This document shows, piece by piece, positions 14,731 to 23,001 of a DNA stretch of 30,850 bases (position 1 is the first letter of the stretch; every line of letters begins with the position of its first letter). This DNA is from a virus: the IMG/VR virus record IMGVR_UViG_3300009151_000250, positions 1 through 30,850 of that record, one strand, 5' to 3'. The notes under the pieces are model-generated. The model worked only from the letters and a program-made list of their open reading frames with translations. It was not told the origin of the DNA and ran no database searches. The position numbers were made by a program, and so were the translations under genes.

Positions 14731-15634
14731 CTTTAAGTACTTCTATAAGTACCGCAAGTAGTATTATACCGCCTAGAGATGCTCCTACTATCCACATCTC
14801 AACTGTAGCAGCTACATAAGCTAGTGCAAGAGACAATACCGATCCGATACCCATCGTAATGTTCTTTAATAATATTGCAAGTACTAAGAATAATATACCG
14901 ACACCAATTAAGGCCTTTACCATTAAACCGATAAGCTCTGCTTTTTGAGCTGCTTTAGCTAAAGCTAATTGATCTGCTGCTTCTTTCTTAATTTGAGTAA
15001 GTTCGGCGTTTCTTTCAGCCTGTAGTTTGTTAATAGTAAGTTGCTGAGCGTTTCTTAAAGCTTGTTTTTCTTTTTCTTGTTGGTCTATTATGTTTTGTGC
15101 GTTGTCTAAAGCTTGCTTCTCTACAACAGCTAGCTCTACTGCTCCGTTATATTTTGTATATAATTGATCTATTGTTAAGATCTTCTCTTTGTTAATCTCT
15201 GCTATAATAGCTGCTTTCTGTGCATCTGGTAACTTATCAGTACGGTTCATTATTTCTTTTGCACGTAAATGAGCTACAAGAGTATTCATGTCTTGTTTCT
15301 TTTTCTCTTGTGTAACCATATATACCCCGTAATTTAGTTCACCTATCTTTGTAAAATTTTCGTCGTCTTTCTTTTTTAAGTCATCATAAGACTTCTGTAG
15401 TTCGGCTCTAGCTGCTGCGTATTTAATTTCCATTTGTTGACGAACAGCTTCTACTTTTTTATTTGCTTCTGCTATTTGATCCACTTGTTTACTAGTATCT
15501 TCTGCTTTAACTACAGCTACAGCTCGTTTACCTATATCAGAGCTAGGTGCACCGTTAAACACGTCAGGGGTCTTTATACCAAGTGTACAGCTAGTTAATA
15601 AAAAAAGAGAGAACAATAATACAAACGGTTTCAT
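14684..15634 (-). CDS. Lipoprotein with coiled coil and C-terminal membrane segments; candidate unimolecular spanin, 316 aa
   Basis: The N-terminus is a lipoprotein signal (MKPFVLLFSLFLLTSC) with lipobox L-T-S-C and lipidated Cys at 16. Residues about 45-235 are a long charged coiled coil (AEANKKVEAVRQQMEIKYAA, then QALRNAQQLTINKLQAERNA). Residues about 235-300 contain up to three hydrophobic segments (ALIGVGILFLVLAILL, SVLSLALAYVAATV, GASLGGIILLAVLIEVL) and end in a basic tail. An outer-membrane lipid anchor, a periplasmic rod and an inner-membrane anchor are the plan of u-spanins, which fuse the two membranes at lysis. The late promoter element supports a lysis role. It could instead be a membrane or receptor-blocking lipoprotein. 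Confidence 0.65.
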   Translation of the reverse strand: MKPFVLLFSLFLLTSCTLGIKTPDVFNGAPSSDIGKRAVAVVKAEDTSKQVDQIAEANKKVEAVRQQMEIKYAAARAELQKSYDDLKKKDDENFTKIGELNYGVYMVTQEKKKQDMNTLVAHLRAKEIMNRTDKLPDAQKAAIIAEINKEKILTIDQLYTKYNGAVELAVVEKQALDNAQNIIDQQEKEKQALRNAQQLTINKLQAERNAELTQIKKEAADQLALAKAAQKAELIGLMVKALIGVGILFLVLAILLKNITMGIGSVLSLALAYVAATVEMWIVGASLGGIILLAVLIEVLKAKKKAVKTAAPTPTQ

Positions 15635-15639
15635 ATATA

Positions 15640-15647
15640 TACTTATA
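15640..15647 (-). promoter_or_regulatory. T4-late-type promoter element for the spanin-like gene
   Basis: TATAAGTA on the minus strand ends 6 nt before the ATG at 15634, so the predicted +1 is the A of the start codon. Confidence 0.45.
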
Positions 15648-15652
15648 TAAAA

Positions 15653-16606
15653 TTATTTTATAGCGATAGTTATATCCTCAAAGTCATCTTCTCTGCGTTG
15701 CATAAAATAATTCTCTATAGAAAATTGATAACCCCATGGTGGATCAATGAGTTCTAACAATCCATTTTCAGCTAACTTTATATGCTTTTTCACATTAAAG
15801 TCGTGGGTTATGTTTATAATGCTGCGAGTGACGTATTTTCTCCCTAGCACTGTGCCATGATACTCGTGATATATGTCTCCTTTAATTGAACCTGTCTTTT
15901 TATTAACAAAACGATGAAACAATTGTCTCCATATCAAATGCGGATAAAAATCTGGTGCATTTTGTAAATAGCTTGTCTTTGCAGCCCCCGGCGTGAGTTC
16001 GGGAGATGCAACTGCATGCAGTATAGCTGAGTCTCCACCGCCAATAAAATTATAAGGATACAATCCTCCACCCTTAGTCCATAACGTTCTCGGTGCAGCA
16101 AATCCATAGCCACTAGTTATTAGTTTTTCTGTTCCTAAACTCTTGTCAGTTACAAGTTCTACTGTAACAGGATTAAAGGAAAGTATTGATTTATATTTAC
16201 TACCTGCAATACCTCTACTATCTGTGCTTGTACAATACTCAAATACTTGAACCAAATTTAACGAGTCTAAAGCTATAGATAATTCATCATACCAATTAGG
16301 GTTCATAAACAATATATCATGATCTAACCAAGCAATCTTAGTATACTTTGTAGGCACAAGTTTTTCTGCTATATTAAGTAGAGCCTCTTTTTGAAAGCAA
16401 ATATTTTCTCTTTTAGCTTTTATATGTTTCCAGTTAGGGTTACCTTGAGTTAAGTATTCCCCTGTTAAGGAAGCTTCTGCACCATAAACCGGTATATTTA
16501 AAGACTGCATTTGTCTCAAAAATCTGTTAAGATTTTGATCCGGCCTTCTATAAGCACACCAGTTAAAATGGCTTAATATGATTGCTAAATCATCTTTAGT
16601 TTTCAT
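15653..16606 (-). CDS. Putative GT-A type glycosyltransferase, 317 aa
   Basis: The strand YTKIAWLDHDILFMNPNWYD contains D95-H96-D97 in a WLDHDILF context, the usual DxD of GT-A enzymes whose metal holds the nucleotide sugar. NFIGGGDSAILHA later resembles the acidic acceptor loop. N-terminal ILSHFNWCAYRRPDQN looks like the first nucleotide-binding strand. There is no membrane segment. It overlaps the radical SAM gene by 4 nt (ATGA), so the two are translationally coupled, downstream of the NrdA gene. Donor and acceptor unknown; it most resembles the GT8/GT-A nucleotide-diphospho-sugar group. Confidence 0.65.
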   Translation of the reverse strand: MKTKDDLAIILSHFNWCAYRRPDQNLNRFLRQMQSLNIPVYGAEASLTGEYLTQGNPNWKHIKAKRENICFQKEALLNIAEKLVPTKYTKIAWLDHDILFMNPNWYDELSIALDSLNLVQVFEYCTSTDSRGIAGSKYKSILSFNPVTVELVTDKSLGTEKLITSGYGFAAPRTLWTKGGGLYPYNFIGGGDSAILHAVASPELTPGAAKTSYLQNAPDFYPHLIWRQLFHRFVNKKTGSIKGDIYHEYHGTVLGRKYVTRSIINITHDFNVKKHIKLAENGLLELIDPPWGYQFSIENYFMQRREDDFEDITIAIK

Positions 16607-17388
16607 TTAAACGGTAATGGTAAATCAAATTGTATATTTTTTGCAGGGCACATTCCGCACTCCGGAATATCTTCGGTATTAAAAAATGCATTAATTTCTT
16701 CAGCTGTTGCGTCTAATGTAAGTGGTTGATAATCAAGATACTTATTCCAACTCTCAGACAAATTATATTTACGATCTTGTAATTGCAAGTATGCTAAAGG
16801 CGCACATTTCCATATTTTATTTTCAAAAATTTGTGTACAAAGCTTTGCATTACATATTTCCCATGAAGCTCGAGGGTTGTTATCTTTAAACGGCTCTATA
16901 TTGTCACCTTTACCAAAATATCTTCTAGTCCATTTACCAAACGATTCGCTTTTATGTATTCTTGTACCGTACTCTTTGTTCCAGCTTTCTAAAAGATCTA
17001 AAGATGGTTGTATTTTTTCAGTATAAGCTGGATCACTATGGTGTACTGATACATATATATAAGCATTACCCACCTCTTTCATTACTATCGGTAATGTAGG
17101 ATGTCTTTGTATGTAGAAACCATTAGTGATAACGCGAAGTTCTGTGTTCGGCCAATACTTTCTTGCAATCTTAAAAAACTCAGGCAATTTAGAATGTAAT
17201 GCAGGCTCGCCGCCTAAAAATGTTAATGTATCAGGAACTATTTTAGTATGCCAATCTTTTAAATTACTTTCAAAAGTCTCTAAAGATAGTTGCCCGCTAT
17301 GTCCTTGATTGGAATAATGCGAACAACTCTCACACGTTAAATTACACCCGTGGGTAATATGTACTTCGAGTTTAGGTATTCTACGCAT
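16603..17388 (-). CDS. Radical SAM enzyme, 261 aa
   Basis: Near the start, C15-x3-C19-x2-C22 (GCNLTCESC) is the 4Fe-4S motif of the radical SAM superfamily. LTFLGGEPAL (residues 55-64) carries the GGEP SAM-binding motif, and RVITNG and IYVSVHH follow as later barrel strands. A C-terminal group of cysteines (C179, C184, C195, C244, C247) suggests an auxiliary cluster, as in SPASM/Twitch proteins. The enzyme would make a 5'-deoxyadenosyl radical to modify a peptide, sugar or base; the substrate is not visible. It starts 6 nt after NrdA and overlaps a glycosyltransferase. A reductant is needed; the ferredoxin at 1762 is a candidate. Confidence 0.88.
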   Translation of the reverse strand: MRRIPKLEVHITHGCNLTCESCSHYSNQGHSGQLSLETFESNLKDWHTKIVPDTLTFLGGEPALHSKLPEFFKIARKYWPNTELRVITNGFYIQRHPTLPIVMKEVGNAYIYVSVHHSDPAYTEKIQPSLDLLESWNKEYGTRIHKSESFGKWTRRYFGKGDNIEPFKDNNPRASWEICNAKLCTQIFENKIWKCAPLAYLQLQDRKYNLSESWNKYLDYQPLTLDATAEEINAFFNTEDIPECGMCPAKNIQFDLPLPFK

Positions 17389-17394
17389 TATTAT

Positions 17395-19047
17395 TTAAGA
17401 TTCGCAACTTGAACAAGTCAGAATAGAGCGAGCAAGCTCTTGCGCAGGATTAGCTGAGCGTTGATAGTATAAACTCTTGATACCGTTTTCCCAAGCAAAT
17501 ACTATAAGTTCGTTTACGTCTTTTGGTTTTGTATTAGGTGGTATCATTAAATTTAACGATTGACCTTGATCAATATATTTCTGACGTGCAGCAGCTTGAA
17601 TAACTATTTCTTTCTGGCTTATCTCACCAAAAGTTTTAAACACGCTCTTTTCTTCTGGTGTAAGAAATTCGAGATGCTGTACAGAACCACCTTTTACAAG
17701 TATAGACTTCCAGACACTGTCTGTATTCTTTTTCTTTGTTTCAAGAAGAGCTTCTAAATAAGGATTCTTATAGGTAAATTTACCTTTTGCTAAGTCTTTA
17801 GTGAAGTAATTCGAATTAAGAGGTTCAACTGAAGGAGACGCTTGACCAAGAATAAATGAACTTGACGTTGTAGGCGCTACTGCAAGAGTGGTTACGTTAC
17901 GGCGGTTATAACCTTTAAGTAAAGTTGGTTCACCATATTCTTTAGCCATTTGCGTAGTGGCTGCATCAGCTTTCTTTCTTACAGTGCTCCATATTCGAGT
18001 ATTGAGAAGCTTGGCTTCCATAGACTCAAAAGCAATTAATTTAGACTGTAAGAATGTATGCCAACCAAGGGCCCCAATACCAAGGGCTCTCTGATTAACA
18101 GCAAAATTTCTTGGGTGAGCCATAAATTTCATCTTTTCAGTTTTATTAATAAATTCAGTCATTACCGCATCAAGAAAATATACTAATGTTTCAACTGCAT
18201 CAGTATCCTTCCAGTTGTCCCACTGCTCAAAGTTTAAAGAAGATAAATCACACACAAATGATTCATCATTATTATTTGACAGCATAATCTCTGTACAAAG
18301 ATTGCTTTGATTAATTTTAATATTTTTATCTTTGTATACTTGTGGTGCTTGGTTATTAGCGTTATCAGTAAAAAAGATATATGGGTAACCTGATTCGAAG
18401 CGTTTTTTTATAACTAAACCCCAAATGCGACGTTTTTCTTTATCCCCATCAAGCATAGACTTTAACCAAGCATCATCTACACAAACCCCTATAGAAAGGT
18501 TTTGTATTTCATCTCCATCGCTTCTTATCTTTAAAAACTCTTCAACGTCTTTATGGTCAATAGGCAAATAAGCTGCAAACGAACCACGTCGTACGTTACC
18601 TTGTGAGATGTAATCGGTTAATGCTTCAAATACTACTAGTTGATGGTGTACTCCAGTAGACTCTCCGCCAGATGAAATGGGTGCACCACGATGACGTATT
18701 TTGCCAAAGTAAGCAGAAGTACCTCCACCGGCTTTCGACATAGTGCCTATTTCTGATATCTTATACAGTATAGCATCCATATCATCATCAATGTATGAAC
18801 CGAAACAAGAAATAGGTAACCCACGCGTACGACCGAAATTAGACCATATAGGAGATGCCAAAGAGTAAAAGCCTTTATGCATATACTCTTCAAACTTATT
18901 AGCAAAACCTTTCTTATTAAGATATGTTTCTGCTTTTTCAGCTATATCTCTTATACGCTGTTCAGCAGTTTCTCCGTCTAAAAGATAACCCCGTTCAAGG
19001 AATTTGCGTGCATCACTATTCAGCCAGTAAATGTTCTTGTTAATCAT
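17395..19047 (-). CDS. nrdA: Class I ribonucleotide reductase large subunit, short form, 550 aa
   Basis: Catalytic and redox motifs are present: C81 (PISCFGSY, one of the substrate-reducing pair), NLCTE at residues 249-253 (N-x-C-x-E), the C266 region, and YYQRSANP near the C-terminus with its radical-path Tyr pair. The C-terminal CSSCES supplies the shuttle cysteines (C545, C548). At 550 residues it lacks the N-terminal ATP-cone of the longer host type (E. coli about 760), so overall activity control by ATP/dATP is likely absent. It reduces NDPs to dNDPs for DNA replication. It lies 64 nt after NrdB in the same operon and ends 6 nt before the radical SAM gene. Confidence 0.95.
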   Translation of the reverse strand: MINKNIYWLNSDARKFLERGYLLDGETAEQRIRDIAEKAETYLNKKGFANKFEEYMHKGFYSLASPIWSNFGRTRGLPISCFGSYIDDDMDAILYKISEIGTMSKAGGGTSAYFGKIRHRGAPISSGGESTGVHHQLVVFEALTDYISQGNVRRGSFAAYLPIDHKDVEEFLKIRSDGDEIQNLSIGVCVDDAWLKSMLDGDKEKRRIWGLVIKKRFESGYPYIFFTDNANNQAPQVYKDKNIKINQSNLCTEIMLSNNNDESFVCDLSSLNFEQWDNWKDTDAVETLVYFLDAVMTEFINKTEKMKFMAHPRNFAVNQRALGIGALGWHTFLQSKLIAFESMEAKLLNTRIWSTVRKKADAATTQMAKEYGEPTLLKGYNRRNVTTLAVAPTTSSSFILGQASPSVEPLNSNYFTKDLAKGKFTYKNPYLEALLETKKKNTDSVWKSILVKGGSVQHLEFLTPEEKSVFKTFGEISQKEIVIQAAARQKYIDQGQSLNLMIPPNTKPKDVNELIVFAWENGIKSLYYQRSANPAQELARSILTCSSCES

Positions 19048-19111
19048 AGTTACAGTGTTTATATTATATTATTTTTGTTAATTTTCAAGACACGACCTAT
19101 AGAATATCAAT

Positions 19112-20089
19112 TTATTCCCCGAATAACGAGTCTTCGTCAAAACATTGCGACTTCTTAGAGTATTCAACGGGCCTAGACGAAAAAAAGTCAACCATATTAT
19201 TACCAAGTAATTCTTCGTTAAACCAGTTAGCTTTTTTAATTAATGCAGAATCGATTTCAAATACAGTCGGAAAACCGATATTAACTAAGGATTCATTAAT
19301 GCGATCTTTAATTAATTCTTTTAAAATAGGTGCAGATAGACCGTCTTCTTTAATACCATTAACCATCCAGTCGATAATTTTTGCTTCACTTTCATACGCT
19401 TCTTTTGCTTCTGATAAGATCTTGTCTTCAAGCTCTTTATCAAAAAGCTCTGGATGCTCTTCTCTAATTGTGTTAATAATTTTTATACCAACCAAGCCAT
19501 GTATGCGCTCTTCATTACGAGTGTATTTAACTTGTTGGTCGGTATCTTTAAGTACGTTCTTATTACGAGCAAACCAATTAATAACGTAGAACTGACTCAT
19601 TAAAGAAACGTTTTCTACAAAAAGGGTAAAGAGGATAATAGCATACAAATATTGCTTCTTTTTGTCTTTATAATACCGGTGTGTATATTTTTTAAGGTAT
19701 TTAACACGTCCCTGTATCCAATCTAGTTTAAGATTTTCTTCAAATACATTTTCTAATCCGAGTACAGTGAGTAGTCTTTCATAAGCATTATTATGGATTA
19801 CTTCTGTATTAGCCATAACATAACCAAGATCTTGTAAAGAAGGATGTGGTAAGTTTTCTCCAAGCTTAGCCCAAAAAGACTTTACAGCTATTTCAATTTG
19901 ACCGATAGCAGATAGTGTACGGATAATAATTTCACGTTCTTGGTCATTAAGTTTAACCTTAAATTGCTGTACATCTGATTTAAAACTAAATTCCTTATGA
20001 GTCCAAAATCCATTATGCATAGATTCAATATACTCTTCAGTCCAGGGATAGCGATTAGGTTTACGAGAAATTTGTTCGTCGAATATCAT
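19112..20089 (-). CDS. nrdB: Class I ribonucleotide reductase small subunit, 325 aa
   Basis: Ligands follow the ferritin-like pattern: E66 (QIE), E96 and H99 (NTEVIHN), radical Tyr Y103 (HNNAY, three residues after H99), E159 (FVENVS), and E194 with H197 (RNEERIH). E66 is about 30 residues before E96, where E. coli has Asp84 thirty-one before E115, so the first carboxylate may be Glu rather than Asp. The subunit makes a tyrosyl radical and passes it to NrdA. The C-terminus CFDEDSLFGE is the usual docking tail. It is first of the nrdB-nrdA-radical SAM-GT operon and about 110 nt downstream of PhoH. Confidence 0.93.
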   Translation of the reverse strand: MIFDEQISRKPNRYPWTEEYIESMHNGFWTHKEFSFKSDVQQFKVKLNDQEREIIIRTLSAIGQIEIAVKSFWAKLGENLPHPSLQDLGYVMANTEVIHNNAYERLLTVLGLENVFEENLKLDWIQGRVKYLKKYTHRYYKDKKKQYLYAIILFTLFVENVSLMSQFYVINWFARNKNVLKDTDQQVKYTRNEERIHGLVGIKIINTIREEHPELFDKELEDKILSEAKEAYESEAKIIDWMVNGIKEDGLSAPILKELIKDRINESLVNIGFPTVFEIDSALIKKANWFNEELLGNNMVDFFSSRPVEYSKKSQCFDEDSLFGE

Positions 20090-20198
20090 AGATTTAGTTG
20101 CAGGGAATATTATTTACAGATTGTAGCTGTTTTTACATTTTTATCTCTCGAAAAAAACACTTTTTTACATGCCAGTGCTTATGATATAGTTACAAAAG

Positions 20199-20978
20199 TT
20201 AAGATTTTTTGTTATAAAGTTCTAATTTTTTTACAATGTACTTGACTATCTCACTACGTACAATATCTGCTTCTGTTAATGTAAATACGTGGATACCTTT
20301 ATCTTTGCTTTCTGCATCGTTAAACACATTGCACATTTTTTCAAAGCCTGACTTACCATTAATGTCGGATTGCATTGGATCCCCGCAGATAAACAACTTA
20401 CTAAATTGCCCTACCCGGGTTAATAGCGTTGTTAATTCTCTAAAAGTACTATTTTGTGCTTCGTCCATTATAATAGCTTTAGCGTTCCAGGAAAGCCCGC
20501 GAAGATATCCTGTCGGTTTGCCTTCAATACGGTTTTCTTTCATAAGCATATTAATATCTGCTTTAATTAACAGCTCGTCAAGTTTTTCCATTAACGGTTC
20601 AAGATAAGGGGTAAGTTTTTCGTTGGCATCTCCTGGAAGATATCCCATTTTGTTGTCTGAACTTTCTACTATACTGCGAATGTATATTAGGTCAGAAACC
20701 TTTTTTAAATTTAATAATTCTAACGCAACCAATGTTGCTAAAAAACTTTTACTACTGCCTGATGGCCCTGTAATAAAAACAATTTTAGTATTATTATCTA
20801 ATGCTAGTTTAAGAAAATCCTTTTGCCTGTTAGTTAAGTCAGGTCTTTGACGAATCATCACCGGCCTTGCTAATTTTTCGGCCTGATGCACTAAAGGACT
20901 TCTGTCTTTAGTGTCAGGTATAATATTTTGACTGTTTTGAGATAACTTCTGTTTTTGCAGGCGTTTATTCTTACTCAT
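20199..20978 (-). CDS. phoH: PhoH-like P-loop ATPase, 259 aa
   Basis: Walker A GPSGSSKS at residues 71-78, followed by the Walker B-type box AIIMDEAQNS (about 168-177) and the sensor strand FICGDPMQSD. The PhoH family gives ATPases with a RecA-like fold, common in phages and phosphate-stress operons; biochemical function in phages is unclear, with RNA or nucleotide roles proposed. The N-terminus (NKRLQKQKLSQNSQ) is a basic tail. Its ATG is preceded by a late-type element, unlike the NrdB operon that follows it, and it diverges from the basic gene at 21013 with a 34-nt gap. Confidence 0.93.
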   Translation of the reverse strand: MSKNKRLQKQKLSQNSQNIIPDTKDRSPLVHQAEKLARPVMIRQRPDLTNRQKDFLKLALDNNTKIVFITGPSGSSKSFLATLVALELLNLKKVSDLIYIRSIVESSDNKMGYLPGDANEKLTPYLEPLMEKLDELLIKADINMLMKENRIEGKPTGYLRGLSWNAKAIIMDEAQNSTFRELTTLLTRVGQFSKLFICGDPMQSDINGKSGFEKMCNVFNDAESKDKGIHVFTLTEADIVRSEIVKYIVKKLELYNKKS

Positions 20979-20984
20979 TGATAA

Positions 20985-20992
20985 TATTTACT
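20985..20992 (-). promoter_or_regulatory. T4-late-type promoter element for PhoH
   Basis: AGTAAATA on the minus strand ends 7 nt before the ATG at 20978, giving a predicted 1-nt leader. It is paired back to back with the rightward element at 20999-21006. Confidence 0.4.
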
Positions 20993-20998
20993 TGAAAA

Positions 20999-21006
20999 CC
21001 TAAATA
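20999..21006 (+). promoter_or_regulatory. T4-late-type promoter element upstream of 21013
   Basis: CCTAAATA ends 7 nt before the ATG at 21013, giving a predicted 1-nt leader. Confidence 0.4.
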
Positions 21007-21012
21007 ATATAT

Positions 21013-21357
21013 ATGTTTAACCAATTTGATACAAAATTAAATGAACTATTAAAAGAGTTTACAAATACTTTTCCTGTTGAAGGTCATGCTCCTACTTGGC
21101 AAAAGAAAGCTGGGAAATCCCCATCTGGAGGTCTTAACCGTAAAGGTATTGCAAGCTATCGTCATAGTCACCCCGGTAGTCATTTGTCTATGGCTGTTAC
21201 TACTAAACCAAGTAAATTAAAACCTGGTAGTAAAGCTGCTAAACGCCGTAAAAGTTTTTGTGCTCGCATGAAAGGGGTTAAAGGCCCGATGAAAAAACCA
21301 AACGGTAAGCCTACTCGTAAAGCTTTAGCATTGCGTAAGTGGAACTGTCACGAGTAA
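21013..21357 (+). CDS. Basic DUF6321-like protein, 114 aa; possible packaged DNA-binding protein
   Basis: The C-terminal 80 residues (GLNRKGIASYRHSHPGSHLS, then KLKPGSKAAKRRKSFCARM) carry the signature of the phage family I know as DUF6321: a GLNRKG start, a TKPSKLKPGSK stretch and a KRRKSFCARM box. The protein is strongly basic, so it likely binds DNA or RNA. The N-terminus has FDTKLNELLKEF, with L-N-E and L-K-E triplets like the gp21 cleavage motif. A late promoter element precedes it and a strong terminator follows, between it and the convergent major capsid gene. Role in packaging is inference. Confidence 0.75.
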   Translation: MFNQFDTKLNELLKEFTNTFPVEGHAPTWQKKAGKSPSGGLNRKGIASYRHSHPGSHLSMAVTTKPSKLKPGSKAAKRRKSFCARMKGVKGPMKKPNGKPTRKALALRKWNCHE

Positions 21358-21383
21358 TTTTTTAATTAAATTTAAGCAAAAAG

Positions 21384-21412
21384 AAACCCGACCATTGCTG
21401 GTCGGGTTTTTT
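21384..21412. terminator. Bidirectional intrinsic terminator
   Basis: A perfect stem AAACCCGACCA/TGGTCGGGTTT with TTGC loop (21384-21394, 21399-21409) ends in TTTTTT rightward; leftward the stem is followed by TTTCTTTTT. It separates the rightward gene at 21013-21357 from the leftward major capsid gene, stopping both. Confidence 0.9.
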
Positions 21413-21443
21413 AATTTTAAACGTATTAACGTTAAAATACTTA

Positions 21444-22931
21444 TTATAGCATTTGAGCTGCAGTACCAGGAACAAAAGCGGTACCGAGACCAGAAACGAT
21501 AATGAGGTGATAATATAATGCTGCACCGAAGATATGATCAATGACGCCATAACGGGTCATTAAACCAACACGTGGGCTGAAGTCATTAGGTCCGATTGTA
21601 CGTTGTACCAATACTGGAATGTATGGGCAGTAAACGATACCGGTATCATAGTATTCAGCACCCTTGTAACCAAGTAGAGCATATTCTAGAGCAGTTGCAC
21701 GAGCACCAACTTGGTACTGAGCTTCTGTACGGGTATCACGGTAGATCGTGAAACGACCACCAACGGTACCGACTTTAGCTACACCAACAGGTTGTGTGTT
21801 AACGTTGCCGTTAACTGAGAACCACTGGAACTCAGGAAGCATTTCAAACATTGCGCAAACACGAGGTGTAGCAATGATGAAGTTAGCAGCACCACGACGA
21901 TTGCGGATAGCAACACGGTTAGCTTCAACAATAACACGTGCATAGAAGTCACGATTACGCTCACCTAACCAACGACCATCTGCAGAAGCTGCTGACCAGA
22001 ATGAATAACCTTGACCAACACCTGCGTTTAACGCAACTTGGCACATACGGATTACCATTTCACGATCAATTTCAGCTTGAATTTCGTACGACATAGCGTT
22101 CGTTAATTCATTGTCGATGTCGATACCGTTCATGTTCTTGAGATCTTGCTCAAGTTCAACGGACCAACGAGCTGCTAAACGACGTGTACCAGCTTCAACA
22201 GCAGTCTTTTCAAATGAAACGACCATCTGAGGAATGTTGCTAGTTAGTTCGAAGTTAGCTAATAATTGAGCTACACCAGAATCGCTACCAAGCATTGGGA
22301 AAGCTGGATCAGGTGAACCGTTAGCTAATTGACCACCTGTTAACCAAGCAGCTGATGTGCCTGTAAACTGAGTGTTCAAATAGTTCCAACCTACTTCTTG
22401 ACCTTCTACGGCTTGACCGTTAGCATATTGATTCCAAGGAGCAACAGCGTTTGATGGATTAGAACCAGAACTGTTTAAACCATTGTCAATTTGATTTTGT
22501 CCGAGTGGAGTGTTTTCGTATTTGTAACGTAAAGCAAAAGCAAGTCCGACAGGACCGCTCATTGGTTGTACGCCTACGATTTCGTTAGTAACGAGCTCTG
22601 GGAAAGTACGGCGGATCATCGTAATGAGGATCTTTGGTAAACGAGCATCACCAGAAGCATAGAAGTCACTTGACTTACCTGTCTGAGAGTTGTTGTAACC
22701 TAAGCTACCACCGAATACACCTGTTGTACCATCGCCACCTGCTACGTTAGCAGCTTCAAAGCACCACTTCTCTTGATTTTCAAGAAGAATAGCTGTGTTC
22801 AGCTTTGTGTGATCATCTTTGATTGCTGGAGTTGCATCGTCAGCGTGCTCGAGCAATGGTGCCCACTTTTTGAGAAGTTGGCTTGCGCGATCACGATCGA
22901 TGTATGATTGTGAGGGTCTAATTGATTTCAT
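21444..22931 (-). CDS. gp23: Major capsid protein, T4 gp23-like, 495 aa
   Basis: The N-terminus SQLLKKWAPLLE matches the gp23 start (T4: LLNKWKPLLEG). It goes on through ILLENQEKWCFEAANVAGGD to RRTFPELVTNEIVGVQPMSG, aligned with T4's LIAFDICGVQPMNSPTGQVFAL. T4 gp23 is cut after LTE; here the corresponding position reads CFE/AANVAGGD (residues 57-66), so E59 is the likely cleavage point. Length is close to T4's 521. The protein forms the hexameric head lattice. It sits last in the leftward head operon, has its own late promoter, a hairpin leader and a strong terminator, all fitting very high output. Confidence 0.96.
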   Translation of the reverse strand: MKSIRPSQSYIDRDRASQLLKKWAPLLEHADDATPAIKDDHTKLNTAILLENQEKWCFEAANVAGGDGTTGVFGGSLGYNNSQTGKSSDFYASGDARLPKILITMIRRTFPELVTNEIVGVQPMSGPVGLAFALRYKYENTPLGQNQIDNGLNSSGSNPSNAVAPWNQYANGQAVEGQEVGWNYLNTQFTGTSAAWLTGGQLANGSPDPAFPMLGSDSGVAQLLANFELTSNIPQMVVSFEKTAVEAGTRRLAARWSVELEQDLKNMNGIDIDNELTNAMSYEIQAEIDREMVIRMCQVALNAGVGQGYSFWSAASADGRWLGERNRDFYARVIVEANRVAIRNRRGAANFIIATPRVCAMFEMLPEFQWFSVNGNVNTQPVGVAKVGTVGGRFTIYRDTRTEAQYQVGARATALEYALLGYKGAEYYDTGIVYCPYIPVLVQRTIGPNDFSPRVGLMTRYGVIDHIFGAALYYHLIIVSGLGTAFVPGTAAQML

Positions 22932-22962
22932 AATATAATAATTTTTTAACTAACAATACCTC

Positions 22963-22980
22963 AAGCATTTAACAATGCTT
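22963..22980 (-). promoter_or_regulatory. Hairpin in the major capsid mRNA leader
   Basis: AAGCATT pairs with AATGCTT (7 bp, 4-nt loop) inside the predicted 57-nt leader of the capsid gene. It could stabilise the mRNA or tune translation. No T-run follows, so it is not a terminator. Confidence 0.4.
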
Positions 22981-22993
22981 CAACGTGTAGATA

Positions 22994-23001
22994 TATTTAT
23001 A
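22994..23001 (-). promoter_or_regulatory. T4-late promoter for the major capsid gene
   Basis: TATAAATA on the minus strand is an exact T4 late match, 63 nt from the ATG at 22931. It is the only candidate here with a long leader. It shares base 23001 with the T-run of the terminator of the scaffold gene. Confidence 0.65.

Noticed and set aside
17386-17399. CTTAAATA before the radical SAM start (and likewise at 24210-24217 before the 53-aa gene)
   Set aside because: The last base is only 3-4 nt from the ATG, too close for a +1 at or before it, and each box is formed by the stop codon of the preceding gene.
20111-20118. TGTAAATA on the minus strand upstream of NrdB
   Set aside because: It lies 22 nt before the ATG, outside the tight spacing of the others; AT-rich DNA makes single hits unsurprising.
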